DNA of 64,000 bases from Thalassobacillus sp043497085 (lineage in GTDB: Bacteria > Bacillota > Bacilli > Bacillales > Halobacillaceae). Positions 17,227-24,797 of the stretch are shown one piece after another. The translations under genes and the position numbers were made by a program. Every line of letters begins with the position of its first letter. The stretch's first letter is position 1. The stretch lies in the NCBI GenBank assembly GCA_043497085.1, contig JBIEKI010000017.1. The stretch is one strand, 5' to 3'. The notes beneath the pieces are model-generated. The model worked only from the letters and a program-made list of their open reading frames with translations. It did not search any database and had not been told where the DNA came from.

Positions 17227-18039
17227 ATGGAATCTTCAATACAACCACTTAGTCGTATAGCGATTGAATTCGGCCCTATTACCATTTATTGGTATGGTAT
17301 CATCATTGCTCTTGGTGCACTATTGGGGTATCTCATCACCATTAAGGAATGTGAACGCGTAGGGATCAATAAAGATCATTTCACAGACCTGCTGGTATAC
17401 GCTATACCGGTTTCTATATTATCTGCACGAATATATTACGTCGCTTTTGAATGGGAACGATATAAAGACCAGCCTGGAAATATCATTGCGATATGGGAAG
17501 GCGGAATCGCCATCCATGGCGCATTACTCGGCGCCATTTTGACGGCCTACTTTTATACGAAGAAGAAAAAGATCCCTTTCTGGAAAATGGCCGATGTTGC
17601 AGCGCCTGGACTGCTTGTTGGACAGGCGATTGGCAGATGGGGAAACTTTATGAATCAGGAGGCACATGGCGGTCCTGTGACTAGAAGCTTCCTTGAGAAT
17701 CTCTGGCTTCCGGATTGGATCATCAACCAGATGTACATTAGTGGTACCTATTACCATCCGACATTCCTATATGAATCTTTATGGAATATAATCGGGTTAA
17801 TCGTGTTGCTGGTACTAAGGCGAAAGGTCAAGATGAAGCGCGGAGAATTGTTTCTTAGTTATGTGATATGGTATTCGTTCGGGAGATTTTTCATTGAAGG
17901 GATGCGGACGGATAGCCTGATGCTGGCCCCATCGCTTCGTGTTGCCCAGTTATTATCCGTTTTCCTCATTGTGATGAGCTTGATTGTATGGTGGTACCGC
18001 AGAAAACGTTACAAATCTTTGCCGCCATACGGAGAGTAA
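17227..18039 (+). CDS. lgt: Prolipoprotein diacylglyceryl transferase
   Basis: 270 residues with about seven membrane helices. Lgt transfers diacylglycerol from phosphatidylglycerol to the lipobox Cys of prolipoproteins. The Lgt signature GQAIGRWGNFMNQEAHGG and the HGALLGA and YHPTFLYES motifs are present, including the essential Arg and His. The ATG at 17227 has GGAAGGG nine bases upstream; an in-frame ATG at 17209 has no ribosome site. A housekeeping lgt normally sits beside hprK, so this is probably an accessory copy serving the cluster's lipoproteins (4299 and 10810). It shares the direct-repeat promoter of the copper genes, which supports that link. Confidence 0.9.
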   Translation: MESSIQPLSRIAIEFGPITIYWYGIIIALGALLGYLITIKECERVGINKDHFTDLLVYAIPVSILSARIYYVAFEWERYKDQPGNIIAIWEGGIAIHGALLGAILTAYFYTKKKKIPFWKMADVAAPGLLVGQAIGRWGNFMNQEAHGGPVTRSFLENLWLPDWIINQMYISGTYYHPTFLYESLWNIIGLIVLLVLRRKVKMKRGELFLSYVIWYSFGRFFIEGMRTDSLMLAPSLRVAQLLSVFLIVMSLIVWWYRRKRYKSLPPYGE

Positions 18040-18083
18040 TAGCTTCAGCAAGCATGAGCCTTTTATAAAGATATTTGCATGAA

Positions 18084-18114
18084 AAAAGCTGGCCCGGAAT
18101 CCTAGCCAGCTTTT
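18084..18114. terminator. Terminator after lgt
   Basis: AAAAGCTGGC pairs with GCCAGCTTTT around an 11-base loop. It is symmetric and also serves the convergent small gene. Confidence 0.85.
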
Positions 18115-18137
18115 GTAGTAGCGTTAGTTACTCTTAT

Positions 18138-18434
18138 TCATTTCTTTAAATTCGCGCTAGGTGCTGCTCCATTTGTGCCGTGCATGGATTGGTACATGTT
18201 TTTGATTTCTTCCTTAGTCCATTCCGGATGCATGTTTTCCATCAACTTCTTCGCCTGCCCAAAATTAATGACACCATTTGAATTAAGCACCTCTTGATGC
18301 ATCTCATCCATTTCCATCATTTGTTCACTTCCTTCTGCAGGCATTTCCATCTCGTCGCTTGCAGCCTGTACACCAGAAACACCGCCGGCTACTATAAACC
18401 CCATAGACAATGCTCCAATAATGAATGATTTCAT
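18138..18434 (-). CDS. Secreted Met-rich small protein
   Basis: 98 residues with a clear signal peptide (FIIGALSMGFIVAGGVSGVQA, cleavage after AQA-like VQA). The mature part starts with a Met/Glu cluster (DEMEMPAEGSEQMMEMDEMHQE), the kind of sequence that binds Cu(I), followed by an amphipathic helix-rich region (GQAKKLMENMHPEWTKEEIKNM). AAAAGGAG precedes the ATG. It carries a direct-repeat promoter, so it belongs with the copper genes. The family is found in Bacillaceae copper clusters but has no assigned function; extracytoplasmic copper chaperone is a guess. Confidence 0.7.
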   Translation of the reverse strand: MKSFIIGALSMGFIVAGGVSGVQAASDEMEMPAEGSEQMMEMDEMHQEVLNSNGVINFGQAKKLMENMHPEWTKEEIKNMYQSMHGTNGAAPSANLKK

Positions 18435-18474
18435 ATCTATCAGCTCCTTTTCATGATGATTTCATCATAAAGTT

Positions 18475-18506
18475 AAACTATCAAGAATTCATCGAGAAAG
18501 TATGAA
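18475..18506 (-). promoter_or_regulatory. Direct-repeat promoter 8 (Met-rich protein)
   Basis: Minus strand from 18506: TTCATACTTTC, TCGATGAATTC, four bases TTGA, -10 TAGTTT (18480-18475), 41 bases before the ATG. This is the most divergent member of the set. Confidence 0.45.
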
Positions 18507-18520
18507 GGTTTAATGACAAG

Positions 18521-19180
18521 TCACATTTCTTCTTTGATCCCCCGCTTCACCAACCACCAATTGGCCGGGTAACTTGTGAAGAAGCCCAGGATCAAGGCTA
18601 TTTGCATCATAAACCAATAAGTCGGTTCATGCGGTTTAGGTGGATTGGGGGCAAATATGACAAAGTGGACAAGTGCCATCCATCCGAACATCCCTACCTC
18701 GAAGGCGATCAAAGCGAGTGAGTCTGCCTTAATGGCATCCTTGAAGTTTTGAAAAACCCCTTTATCTTTATTCATAGGATAAATCGCATAAAATTGAAAG
18801 AAAATCCCAAATAAGTATGCCAGGATAAATTCCATCGTAAAGTCTGCAAATATCGCGGCACCTGCAACCGTCATTCCAGTAATCACCACGATGGGAATAC
18901 CTACAATATCCCCAATGGCACATCCGGACGAACAATGGCTGGTCGAAACGAATACTTTTGCAGGCCACTTCCTGTTGTCCTCTTTCTCGATTCCTTTCGC
19001 CTTTAAACGGCCCCATCTATAATACGCCCATAAGTTAAACGGCCCAAAAAATAAGCCATTGATGGGCCAAACCAGATTCATCACCATCATTTGCTGTGGG
19101 TGCCTAATCACGTCGATGAGTATGATAAGAAAACTTAGTAACCCCAGTCCTAACGCTATCCATGAGATAGTCGTTAACAT
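18521..19180 (-). CDS. DUF4396 membrane protein
   Basis: 219 residues with about six hydrophobic segments. The hallmark motif TSHCSSGCAIGDIVG contains His plus two Cys inside a membrane segment, and later His residues (LVHFVIF, PHEPTYWFM) complete the family pattern of DUF4396. The conserved HC-C group suggests copper or haem binding. The ATG at 19180 is used because GGAGGTGG lies six bases before it; a longer frame reaching 19303 adds an unrelated 41-residue leader. It is divergent from the second Csp gene. Function unknown. Confidence 0.75.
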   Translation of the reverse strand: MLTTISWIALGLGLLSFLIILIDVIRHPQQMMVMNLVWPINGLFFGPFNLWAYYRWGRLKAKGIEKEDNRKWPAKVFVSTSHCSSGCAIGDIVGIPIVVITGMTVAGAAIFADFTMEFILAYLFGIFFQFYAIYPMNKDKGVFQNFKDAIKADSLALIAFEVGMFGWMALVHFVIFAPNPPKPHEPTYWFMMQIALILGFFTSYPANWWLVKRGIKEEM

Positions 19181-19348
19181 AAATCCACCTCCAATAGTAA
19201 TGCTACAACACCATACCCCGATGACGTATATAGATAAACTTTGTGCTATAGACAATAAACAATTTCCAGATCTGATTCGATAGAGGTGGGGCATAACATG
19301 CACTCATTTGGGTAACATACGGTGGACTATCCAAAAGGAGGAGTTTTG

Positions 19349-19693
19349 ATGGGAGTTTTATCTAATTCACCAAAAAATATGGATCAATGTATTGAGGAGT
19401 GTCTTCGGTGTTTACGAGCATGTGAGGAATGTCTTACTGCTTGCTTACAAGAGCAGGATGTACAAGCAAGGGCAAAGTGTATACAAACATTAAATGACTG
19501 CGCAGAAATATGTGTGCAAGCGGCGCAATATATGTCACGCAACAGTCAATTTGCTGTACAACTATGCGGCCTATGTGCAAGTATTTGTGATCAATGCGCC
19601 ATGGAATGTGAGAAATTCCAGGATAATCATTGTCAGGAGTGTGCGAAGATTTGCCGCCAATGCGCAGACGAATGCCGAAAAATGGCTGGGTAA
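19349..19693 (+). CDS. Second Cys-rich four-helix copper storage-like protein
   Basis: 114 residues with 19 cysteines in CxxC and CxxxC spacing (CIEECLRCLRACEECLTAC, CGLCASICDQCAMEC, HCQECAKICRQCADEC), the Csp/YhjQ four-helix pattern. It is clearly related to the protein at 3877-4206 but has more cysteines. No signal peptide. AAAAGGAGG before the ATG at 19349 fixes the start; an upstream in-frame ATG at 19322 lacks a ribosome site. It is followed by three hairpins, the last a strong terminator. A role in Cu(I) storage is inferred from the family. Confidence 0.85.
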   Translation: MGVLSNSPKNMDQCIEECLRCLRACEECLTACLQEQDVQARAKCIQTLNDCAEICVQAAQYMSRNSQFAVQLCGLCASICDQCAMECEKFQDNHCQECAKICRQCADECRKMAG

Positions 19694-19763
19694 ATAAAAA
19701 GTGAAAATGAGAAAAAGTAGTTAAAATGCATAAAATCTAAACATTTGATTGTTATTCTATACA

Positions 19764-19780
19764 TGTTCACCTAGTGAACA
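19764..19780. repeat. Perfect 7-bp palindrome
   Basis: TGTTCAC-CTA-GTGAACA lies 70 bases after the Csp gene, ahead of two more hairpins. It could be a repressor site or a 3'-end RNA hairpin; no gene starts after it on the plus strand. Confidence 0.35.
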
Positions 19781-19822
19781 GTCGCTAACCATGCAGGAAA
19801 GTGCAATACCCCCCTTTATGCT

Positions 19823-19843
19823 TGAGGACTCAACGAGTCCTCA
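19823..19843 (+). repeat. Hairpin in csp 3' region
   Basis: TGAGGACTC pairs with GAGTCCTCA around AAC, directly before the terminator at 19847. Confidence 0.5.
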
Positions 19844-19846
19844 CAG

Positions 19847-19885
19847 GTGCAGCGGAAAACATTATGTTTTCCGCTGCACTTTTTT
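19847..19885 (+). terminator. Strong terminator after second csp
   Basis: A 16-bp perfect stem (GTGCAGCGGAAAACAT and its complement) with one-base loop followed by six Ts. Confidence 0.9.
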
Positions 19886-19916
19886 ATACGAGTTGCAAGT
19901 GAAATTTATTTATTCC

Positions 19917-19953
19917 TAAAAAAGCCCAAAGGAAAGATTTCCTTTGAGCTAAT
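19917..19953 (-). terminator. Terminator after ccdA
   Basis: On the minus strand AGCTCAAAGGAAA pairs with TTTCCTTTGGGCT and is followed by six Ts. Confidence 0.8.
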
Positions 19954-19967
19954 TATTTCTCCATCAT

Positions 19968-20678
19968 TTAAAAACCTGTCCATCCGCCAAAAAACTGATT
20001 CGTAATAAAAGAAGTAAGACGGGTCATCCAGCCGAATAACAGGAAAATCCCCATAAATATCATCGCATATCCGCCTATTTTAACAATTTTCCGATTATGC
20101 CGCTTGATCCACTTCATCCGGCCGATGAAAAAGGCCATCGTAAAGAATGGAATAGAAAACCCCAATACATAAGCGATCATATAAACTACCGCCTGATCAG
20201 GGGCAGATACTCCAAGCGCTATGACCGCTGCCAAAATCGGGCCAGTACAAGGCGTCCACCCGGCAGCAAACGCCATCCCCACTGCACTCGATCCAATATA
20301 ACCCGGGGGACGATTTTTCAATGTCACCTTGTAATCCTTCATCAAGAAACCGGGCTTGAATACACCTATGGTGATAAGGCCTAATACAATAATTAATACG
20401 GCTCCAAGCTGGCGGATCAAGTCATCATAACGCATGAACCAATTCCCAATCCAGGAGGTGGAAAATCCAATGGCAATAAATATAATTGAAAATCCAAGTA
20501 AGAAAAATAATGTGTGCATCAACGGAGCTTTTTGCATCATAGCATTCTTTTGTTTGAATTCATCGACGGATATACCTGTAATATACGAGAGAAACGCCGG
20601 GTAGAGGGGCAGGCAGCACGGAGAGATGAATGATAAGAAACCTGCTCCGAATGCCAGGAAGATGTTGATATCAGCCAT
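19968..20678 (-). CDS. ccdA: Cytochrome c biogenesis / thiol transport protein CcdA
   Basis: 236 residues, six membrane helices. The two active-site cysteines lie in FLSFISPCCLPLYPAF and AAGWTPCTGPIL, the exact CcdA pattern, so it can pass reducing equivalents from cytosolic thioredoxin to extracytoplasmic partners. The first motif has an extra Cys in place of the usual Val (PCC rather than PCV). The start at 20678 (MADINIF) fits homologues and gives an ATGGCTGA overlap with the stop of the thioredoxin-like gene, so the two are coupled. The partner upstream is ResA-like, its natural electron acceptor. Confidence 0.88.
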   Translation of the reverse strand: MADINIFLAFGAGFLSFISPCCLPLYPAFLSYITGISVDEFKQKNAMMQKAPLMHTLFFLLGFSIIFIAIGFSTSWIGNWFMRYDDLIRQLGAVLIIVLGLITIGVFKPGFLMKDYKVTLKNRPPGYIGSSAVGMAFAAGWTPCTGPILAAVIALGVSAPDQAVVYMIAYVLGFSIPFFTMAFFIGRMKWIKRHNRKIVKIGGYAMIFMGIFLLFGWMTRLTSFITNQFFGGWTGF

Positions 20679-21225
20679 TCGAACCACCATTCCCATCATC
20701 TGGCTGGATACGCTTCATATACCCTCTGATTTCTTCTTCCGTCATGCCTGCGGTAATCCGGTCAACTACTTTTCCATTTTCATCAATCAGAAAAGTGACT
20801 GGGATAGGACTGATTCCGTAAGCATCCAATAATTGAGAACCCTTATCTAATAACACGGGGAAAGTCATTCCCTTTCGATCGACAAACGCTTGCACAGTAA
20901 GCTTCGGTTCCCCGACATCTACTGCCAGTACTTCCACACCTTTATCTTTGAATTTTTGATATTGGCTTTCTATGTAGGGCATTTCTTCTTCACATGGTTT
21001 GCAATAGGTGGCCCATACATTCAGAAATACCCCTTGCCCGCGATAATCACTAAGCTGAACAGTATCTCCAGACAAGGTTTCTAAACGGAAGTCAGGTGCC
21101 TGGTCGCCTGCATTAACGACATCAGCATCCTTCATGACGTTCTGATAAACAATGAATCCGATAATAAGAACAAATAGTCCCAAAATGGTTGACCGCATAA
21201 TGAATCGTTTCTTATGTTTCTTCAT
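20671..21225 (-). CDS. resA: Membrane-anchored thioredoxin-like protein (ResA/TlpA family)
   Basis: 184 residues with an N-terminal membrane anchor (ILGLFVLIIGFIVYQ) and an extracytoplasmic thioredoxin fold. The active site is WATYCKPCEEEMP, and the cis-Pro loop (SPIPVTFLID) is present. ResA reduces apocytochrome c haem-binding cysteines; related TlpA/Sco-like proteins help copper-centre assembly. It is coupled to ccdA and sits under a direct-repeat promoter, so here it may keep Cys-containing copper proteins reduced. AAAGGGG precedes the ATG. The symbol is by family resemblance; the housekeeping resABC locus is not here. Confidence 0.82.
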   Translation of the reverse strand: MKKHKKRFIMRSTILGLFVLIIGFIVYQNVMKDADVVNAGDQAPDFRLETLSGDTVQLSDYRGQGVFLNVWATYCKPCEEEMPYIESQYQKFKDKGVEVLAVDVGEPKLTVQAFVDRKGMTFPVLLDKGSQLLDAYGISPIPVTFLIDENGKVVDRITAGMTEEEIRGYMKRIQPDDGNGGSNG

Positions 21226-21287
21226 TTATATCCCCTTTCTTATAGGCATGCTCTTCCAATTCGTTCCTAACTAATACAAACATGGTT

Positions 21288-21319
21288 ATAATAACAGGAA
21301 AATATGCGGATTTTGTGCA
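21288..21319 (-). promoter_or_regulatory. Direct-repeat promoter 7 (resA-ccdA)
   Basis: Minus strand from 21319: TGCACAAAATC, CGCATATTTTC, four bases CTGT, -10 TATTAT (21293-21288), about 62 bases before the ATG. Confidence 0.6.
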
Positions 21320-21366
21320 GGACGTTAATTTATTTTCGTATCTATCAAGACCTGTTCTTATTAACT

Positions 21367-21398
21367 TAAAAAAACAAGACGGTTGAAGAACCGTCTTG
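21367..21398 (-). terminator. Terminator after the MATE gene
   Basis: CAAGACGGTT pairs with AACCGTCTTG around four bases, followed on the minus strand by seven Ts. Confidence 0.85.
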
Positions 21399-21414
21399 TC
21401 AATAAAACGCTATA

Positions 21415-22860
21415 TTAATAACTGTTGACGCATGATGGCAGGTCATCTTTGGTCGTTTGAGGATGACACTCAGATTCCGGATCTTCTTCCGGTTCATCCT
21501 TATGAGCGACCCATTTATCCCTGGAAAACTGGATGGCCAATACGATCGCCCGGAATGTGATATCCATTCCAATGGCAATCCAAACACCAAGCAATCCCCA
21601 GCCAAGTTTGATACCTAACAGGTAAACAAATAAAGTACGAACCGCCCACATGCCGACCCCTGTCAAATACATCGGGAATTTAGTATTATTCGCCCCTTGA
21701 AAGGCTCCAGTAAGGACGATGACAACCGCCAAGAACGGCTGGAAGACACCGGAAACTTTCAAGGCTGTGCCAATATTATTAACTACCGTATCATCCTCCG
21801 TAAAGAAGGAACCGGCCCACTCACCGAAAAAGAAAAGAATGGCTCCGAATAAGGACATGATTCCGAAAGCCAGAAAAACTCCTAACTTCGCATATAGCTT
21901 CGCTTCCTGATACTTTCCGGCTCCAATCTGTTGTCCGACTAGGATTGTTACAGCCGTGGCAAAACCAAACCCGAGCATATAAGAAAAGACTTCAATGTTT
22001 CCAGCGATTTGATGAGCTGCAAATACATTTGTTCCTAATGCTACCACTAATCCGAAGTAGACGATCTGGCCTGCACGCATAATCAACCTTTCACCCGCTG
22101 CAGGACTTCCAAGGACAAACAGCTCCTTTAAATGGTCTTTATCCAAATGCCAATAATCCTTCCGCACCCTCAGCAGATCTGACCTTTGAATATACCAGAA
22201 TAGACCGATAGAACCTAAAATTCGGGAAGTGACTGTAGCAACCGCTGCCCCGGCAATTCCCCATTCCGGAAATATCCAAATACCAAATATAAGTAAATAA
22301 TCGAGCCCTGCGTTAACCAGGTTCGCTACTATAGCCACATACATGGGTGCCTTCGTATTTCCCGCTCCTCGCAAAATTGCACTAAGGACAAACATAAATG
22401 ACATAAAAATCGATGGGATGGCGACAATCCGGAAATATAGGGACCCGGACGCCAATACGTTTTCCTCTATACCCATCAGCTGCAAGAGAGGTTCAGCAAA
22501 CAATAAAGTCACTACCCCTGTTAATAGGCCAAGGATTGCTGCGACCACAATCGACTGCTGGGCGATGTGCCTTGCTTTTTCTACCTTTTCTGCTCCGATA
22601 AAATTAGCAATATAAACGTTAGCTGCAACCCCCAGGGCCATGAATAAAGCGAAATAAATTGCCAGCACAGCATTGGTGACTCCTACCGCTGAAACCTCAG
22701 CCAATCCAATTTGGGATACGAAATACGTATCGACAAAACCCAGGATCGTTTGGAAGAAGTTTTCAACGACAGCTGGAAGTGCCAGTACCAGAATGATTTT
22801 TATTTTTTTCTTGTTGGTATCTGCTGCGTCGAGTCGCTGATTCTCTATATGGTTCGACAT
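21415..22860 (-). CDS. MATE-family multidrug/cation efflux transporter
   Basis: 481 residues with 12 predicted helices in two homologous halves. MATE features include LALPAVVENFFQTILGFVDTYFVSQIGL at the start and the equivalent second-half segment (LGSPAAGERLIMRAGQIVYFG). Such transporters export drugs or metabolites using Na+ or H+. The ATG at 22860 is preferred over a TTG at 22885-22887 because AGGAAGGAG lies at good distance. The C-terminal tail is acidic and Cys/His-bearing (EEDPESECHPQTT). It has no direct-repeat promoter, so it is not obviously tied to the copper regulon. Confidence 0.85.
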   Translation of the reverse strand: MSNHIENQRLDAADTNKKKIKIILVLALPAVVENFFQTILGFVDTYFVSQIGLAEVSAVGVTNAVLAIYFALFMALGVAANVYIANFIGAEKVEKARHIAQQSIVVAAILGLLTGVVTLLFAEPLLQLMGIEENVLASGSLYFRIVAIPSIFMSFMFVLSAILRGAGNTKAPMYVAIVANLVNAGLDYLLIFGIWIFPEWGIAGAAVATVTSRILGSIGLFWYIQRSDLLRVRKDYWHLDKDHLKELFVLGSPAAGERLIMRAGQIVYFGLVVALGTNVFAAHQIAGNIEVFSYMLGFGFATAVTILVGQQIGAGKYQEAKLYAKLGVFLAFGIMSLFGAILFFFGEWAGSFFTEDDTVVNNIGTALKVSGVFQPFLAVVIVLTGAFQGANNTKFPMYLTGVGMWAVRTLFVYLLGIKLGWGLLGVWIAIGMDITFRAIVLAIQFSRDKWVAHKDEPEEDPESECHPQTTKDDLPSCVNSY

Positions 22861-23001
22861 TCCAATCTTCTCCTTCCTCCCCGTCAATATCTATAACTAA
22901 TCGTTCCCACAAAAAAGATATATAAACAAGCCTTAAGGTTTACCTGTTCTATAAGAGGTTATATATAATCTATAAACTTATCAATTTTAAGAGGTGATAA
23001 A

Positions 23002-24126
23002 ATGATAAAACTAGACCATCAAAAAGAACAGTTCGCAGGGATACCAAAGAAAAATAATGAACGAGCAACGGACAACCTGAAATATTTAAGCACTAAGAAC
23101 ATTACCAGATTGGATGAAAGTGACCCAGTGGAATTAGCAGTCATGACCTCACAGTTGATATGGCCGGCAACACATGAAGAAAATCGCCCTGGGACCATTA
23201 TTCTTTCTGCAGTTGACAGCTGGCAACTGACTTTGGCAAGTGCGGATTTAATCCATCATCCGAACAACGGTCCGATTCTATTAATCAATGACAATTCTAT
23301 TCCTGAATCGACGATGAATGAAATCCAACGTCTGCAGCCGAAAGGCAACAGTGAAGGAACCCAGGTGAAAGTGATGGGGAATGTCTCAGAAAATGTATTG
23401 GATGCTCTCGAAGATTATTCTATCGATCAAATAAATGATGATAACCCGGCAAGCTTTGCAGCAGAAATTGATCGATTCTATGCCGAGGTTTCAGGAGAAT
23501 TACCGGAAAGCATCATTATCGTTTCTTCTGACGATAAAGCGAAGGAATTTTCAATGATAGCTACGTATTGGATCGCCCACATGCCCGAACCTGTACTATA
23601 TGTTACAGAAGACGAAATACCTGAATCTACAAAAAAAGCAATTATGAAGAGAAAAGAACCTAATATGTATATTTTAGGCCCTTCCTCAGTCGTTTCTGAA
23701 AAGGTAGAAAAGGAACTGAAGGAGTTAGGGAATGTGACAAGAATCGATGGAAAGAACGCAAGTGAAGCTTCCCTGGCATTTACCCAGTTCAAAGATGAAG
23801 AAAGCGGATTCGGCTGGGGAATCACTGATCCAGGCCATGGGTTAGCGTTTGTATCATCAGAAACGCCGAATTTCCCACTAGTCACTGCACCACTAGCGCA
23901 CCTGGGCAAGCATGCACCATTACTGATTTTAGATAAAGGTGAAATGACAGAGAACATGGACAGATATCTCGCGAAAGTAAAACCTACTTTTGAAGAGAGC
24001 CCCATGGAAGGACCATATAATCATGGATTTATTGTGGGTATTCTTGATGATATTTCCTATGAAACCCAGGGAATTATTGATAATAAATTAGAAATAGAGC
24101 AGGAGGATGGCGGAGGTCATCATTAG
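23002..24126 (+). CDS. Cell-wall-binding-repeat-2-like protein without signal peptide
   Basis: 374 residues showing CWB2-type repeats: ITRLDESDPVELAVMTSQL near the N-terminus, a central unit with PVLYVTEDEIPESTKKAI, and RIDGKNASEASLAFTQF with ITDPGHGLAFVSSE toward the end. CWB2 modules normally attach surface proteins to teichoic acids. Unusually, this protein is nearly all repeat and has no signal peptide or membrane helix at its N-terminus (MIKLDHQKEQFAGIPKKN), so it is predicted cytosolic. It ends in GGGHH. AAGAGGTG precedes the ATG. It is divergent from the MATE gene. Function unknown. Confidence 0.7.
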   Translation: MIKLDHQKEQFAGIPKKNNERATDNLKYLSTKNITRLDESDPVELAVMTSQLIWPATHEENRPGTIILSAVDSWQLTLASADLIHHPNNGPILLINDNSIPESTMNEIQRLQPKGNSEGTQVKVMGNVSENVLDALEDYSIDQINDDNPASFAAEIDRFYAEVSGELPESIIIVSSDDKAKEFSMIATYWIAHMPEPVLYVTEDEIPESTKKAIMKRKEPNMYILGPSSVVSEKVEKELKELGNVTRIDGKNASEASLAFTQFKDEESGFGWGITDPGHGLAFVSSETPNFPLVTAPLAHLGKHAPLLILDKGEMTENMDRYLAKVKPTFEESPMEGPYNHGFIVGILDDISYETQGIIDNKLEIEQEDGGGHH

Positions 24127-24465
24127 TCAGTAACAAAGGGTTGACCCAGTAAGTCTTATGGAAGGCTTTGGGACAGCCCTTTTTGCTGATGGCATTTACA
24201 TTAGAGGCAACGTATAAAAAGACAACCTGTTTTATTCCAATAAGATTAACAATAATGAAAAGCATACATATGATAGAATAAAGCTGCATTAGTGCAAAAA
24301 ATACTGCAAGGTAGAAGATATGGTGCAACACAAAAGGAATTGCCTATAACTTGACTAATTAAATTACTAGCGAAAGCGGGAATTATCATTTGTATATCTA
24401 CAAACTTTATCGAACAGGAAGCATATGAATACTATGAAAAAATACAAGAAAACTCCCTGTATGAA
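24127..24465. other. Intergenic region
   Basis: Holds the terminator-like element at 24135-24185. From about 24355 the frame of the following small gene is already open without a usable start codon. Nothing else was recognised. Confidence 0.5.
24135..24185 (+). terminator. Probable terminator after CWB2-like gene
   Basis: AAAGGGTTG pairs with CAGCCCTTT (one G-U pair) across a long loop, followed by TTTTT. Confidence 0.5.
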
Positions 24466-24738
24466 TTGGTGAAAACAAATTTGACCGAAAGTAATTATGC
24501 CAGGGAAGCAGACGGTGGCCATGCACGAATAACTACAGTAACGTTAAAGGGCGAGGATGGTGCCTTTTATCAGGTCGCCCTTAATCCGAACGGTTTAAAA
24601 TTTGCCAAGAAGGAGATTACCTACAAAGAATATAAAAAACTGCAAAATAAAGAAACACGGAACGCTTTTATAACTTTCGCTGGAACAGTATTCTTTTTAG
24701 TTGCTGTGATGGTTACAACAGCGCAGTACTTTACTTGA
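24466..24738 (+). CDS. Small hypothetical protein with C-terminal membrane helix
   Basis: About 90 residues: a soluble part with two beta-like stretches (ARITTVTLKGEDGAFYQVALNP) and a single C-terminal membrane helix (AFITFAGTVFFLVAVMVTTAQ). The start is uncertain. TTG at 24466 and GTG at 24469 lack a good ribosome site, and the frame stays open upstream to 24355, so the N-terminus may have been lost or shifted. No family recognised. Confidence 0.5.
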   Translation: MVKTNLTESNYAREADGGHARITTVTLKGEDGAFYQVALNPNGLKFAKKEITYKEYKKLQNKETRNAFITFAGTVFFLVAVMVTTAQYFT

Positions 24739-24746
24739 TAAATAGT

Positions 24747-24797
24747 AAAAATAGAAGGGTATTATCGGGTATTATGAAAAAACACCCTCCTATTTTT
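24747..24797. terminator. Bidirectional terminator before spoIIP end
   Basis: AAAAATAGAAGGGT pairs with ACCCTCCTATTTTT with one mismatch across a 23-base loop; A/T-runs on both sides. Confidence 0.65.

Noticed and set aside
19300..19331. TGCAC-containing sequence before the second csp gene as a ninth regulon promoter
   Set aside because: The second 11-bp unit does not match and the implied transcription start would fall inside the ribosome site.
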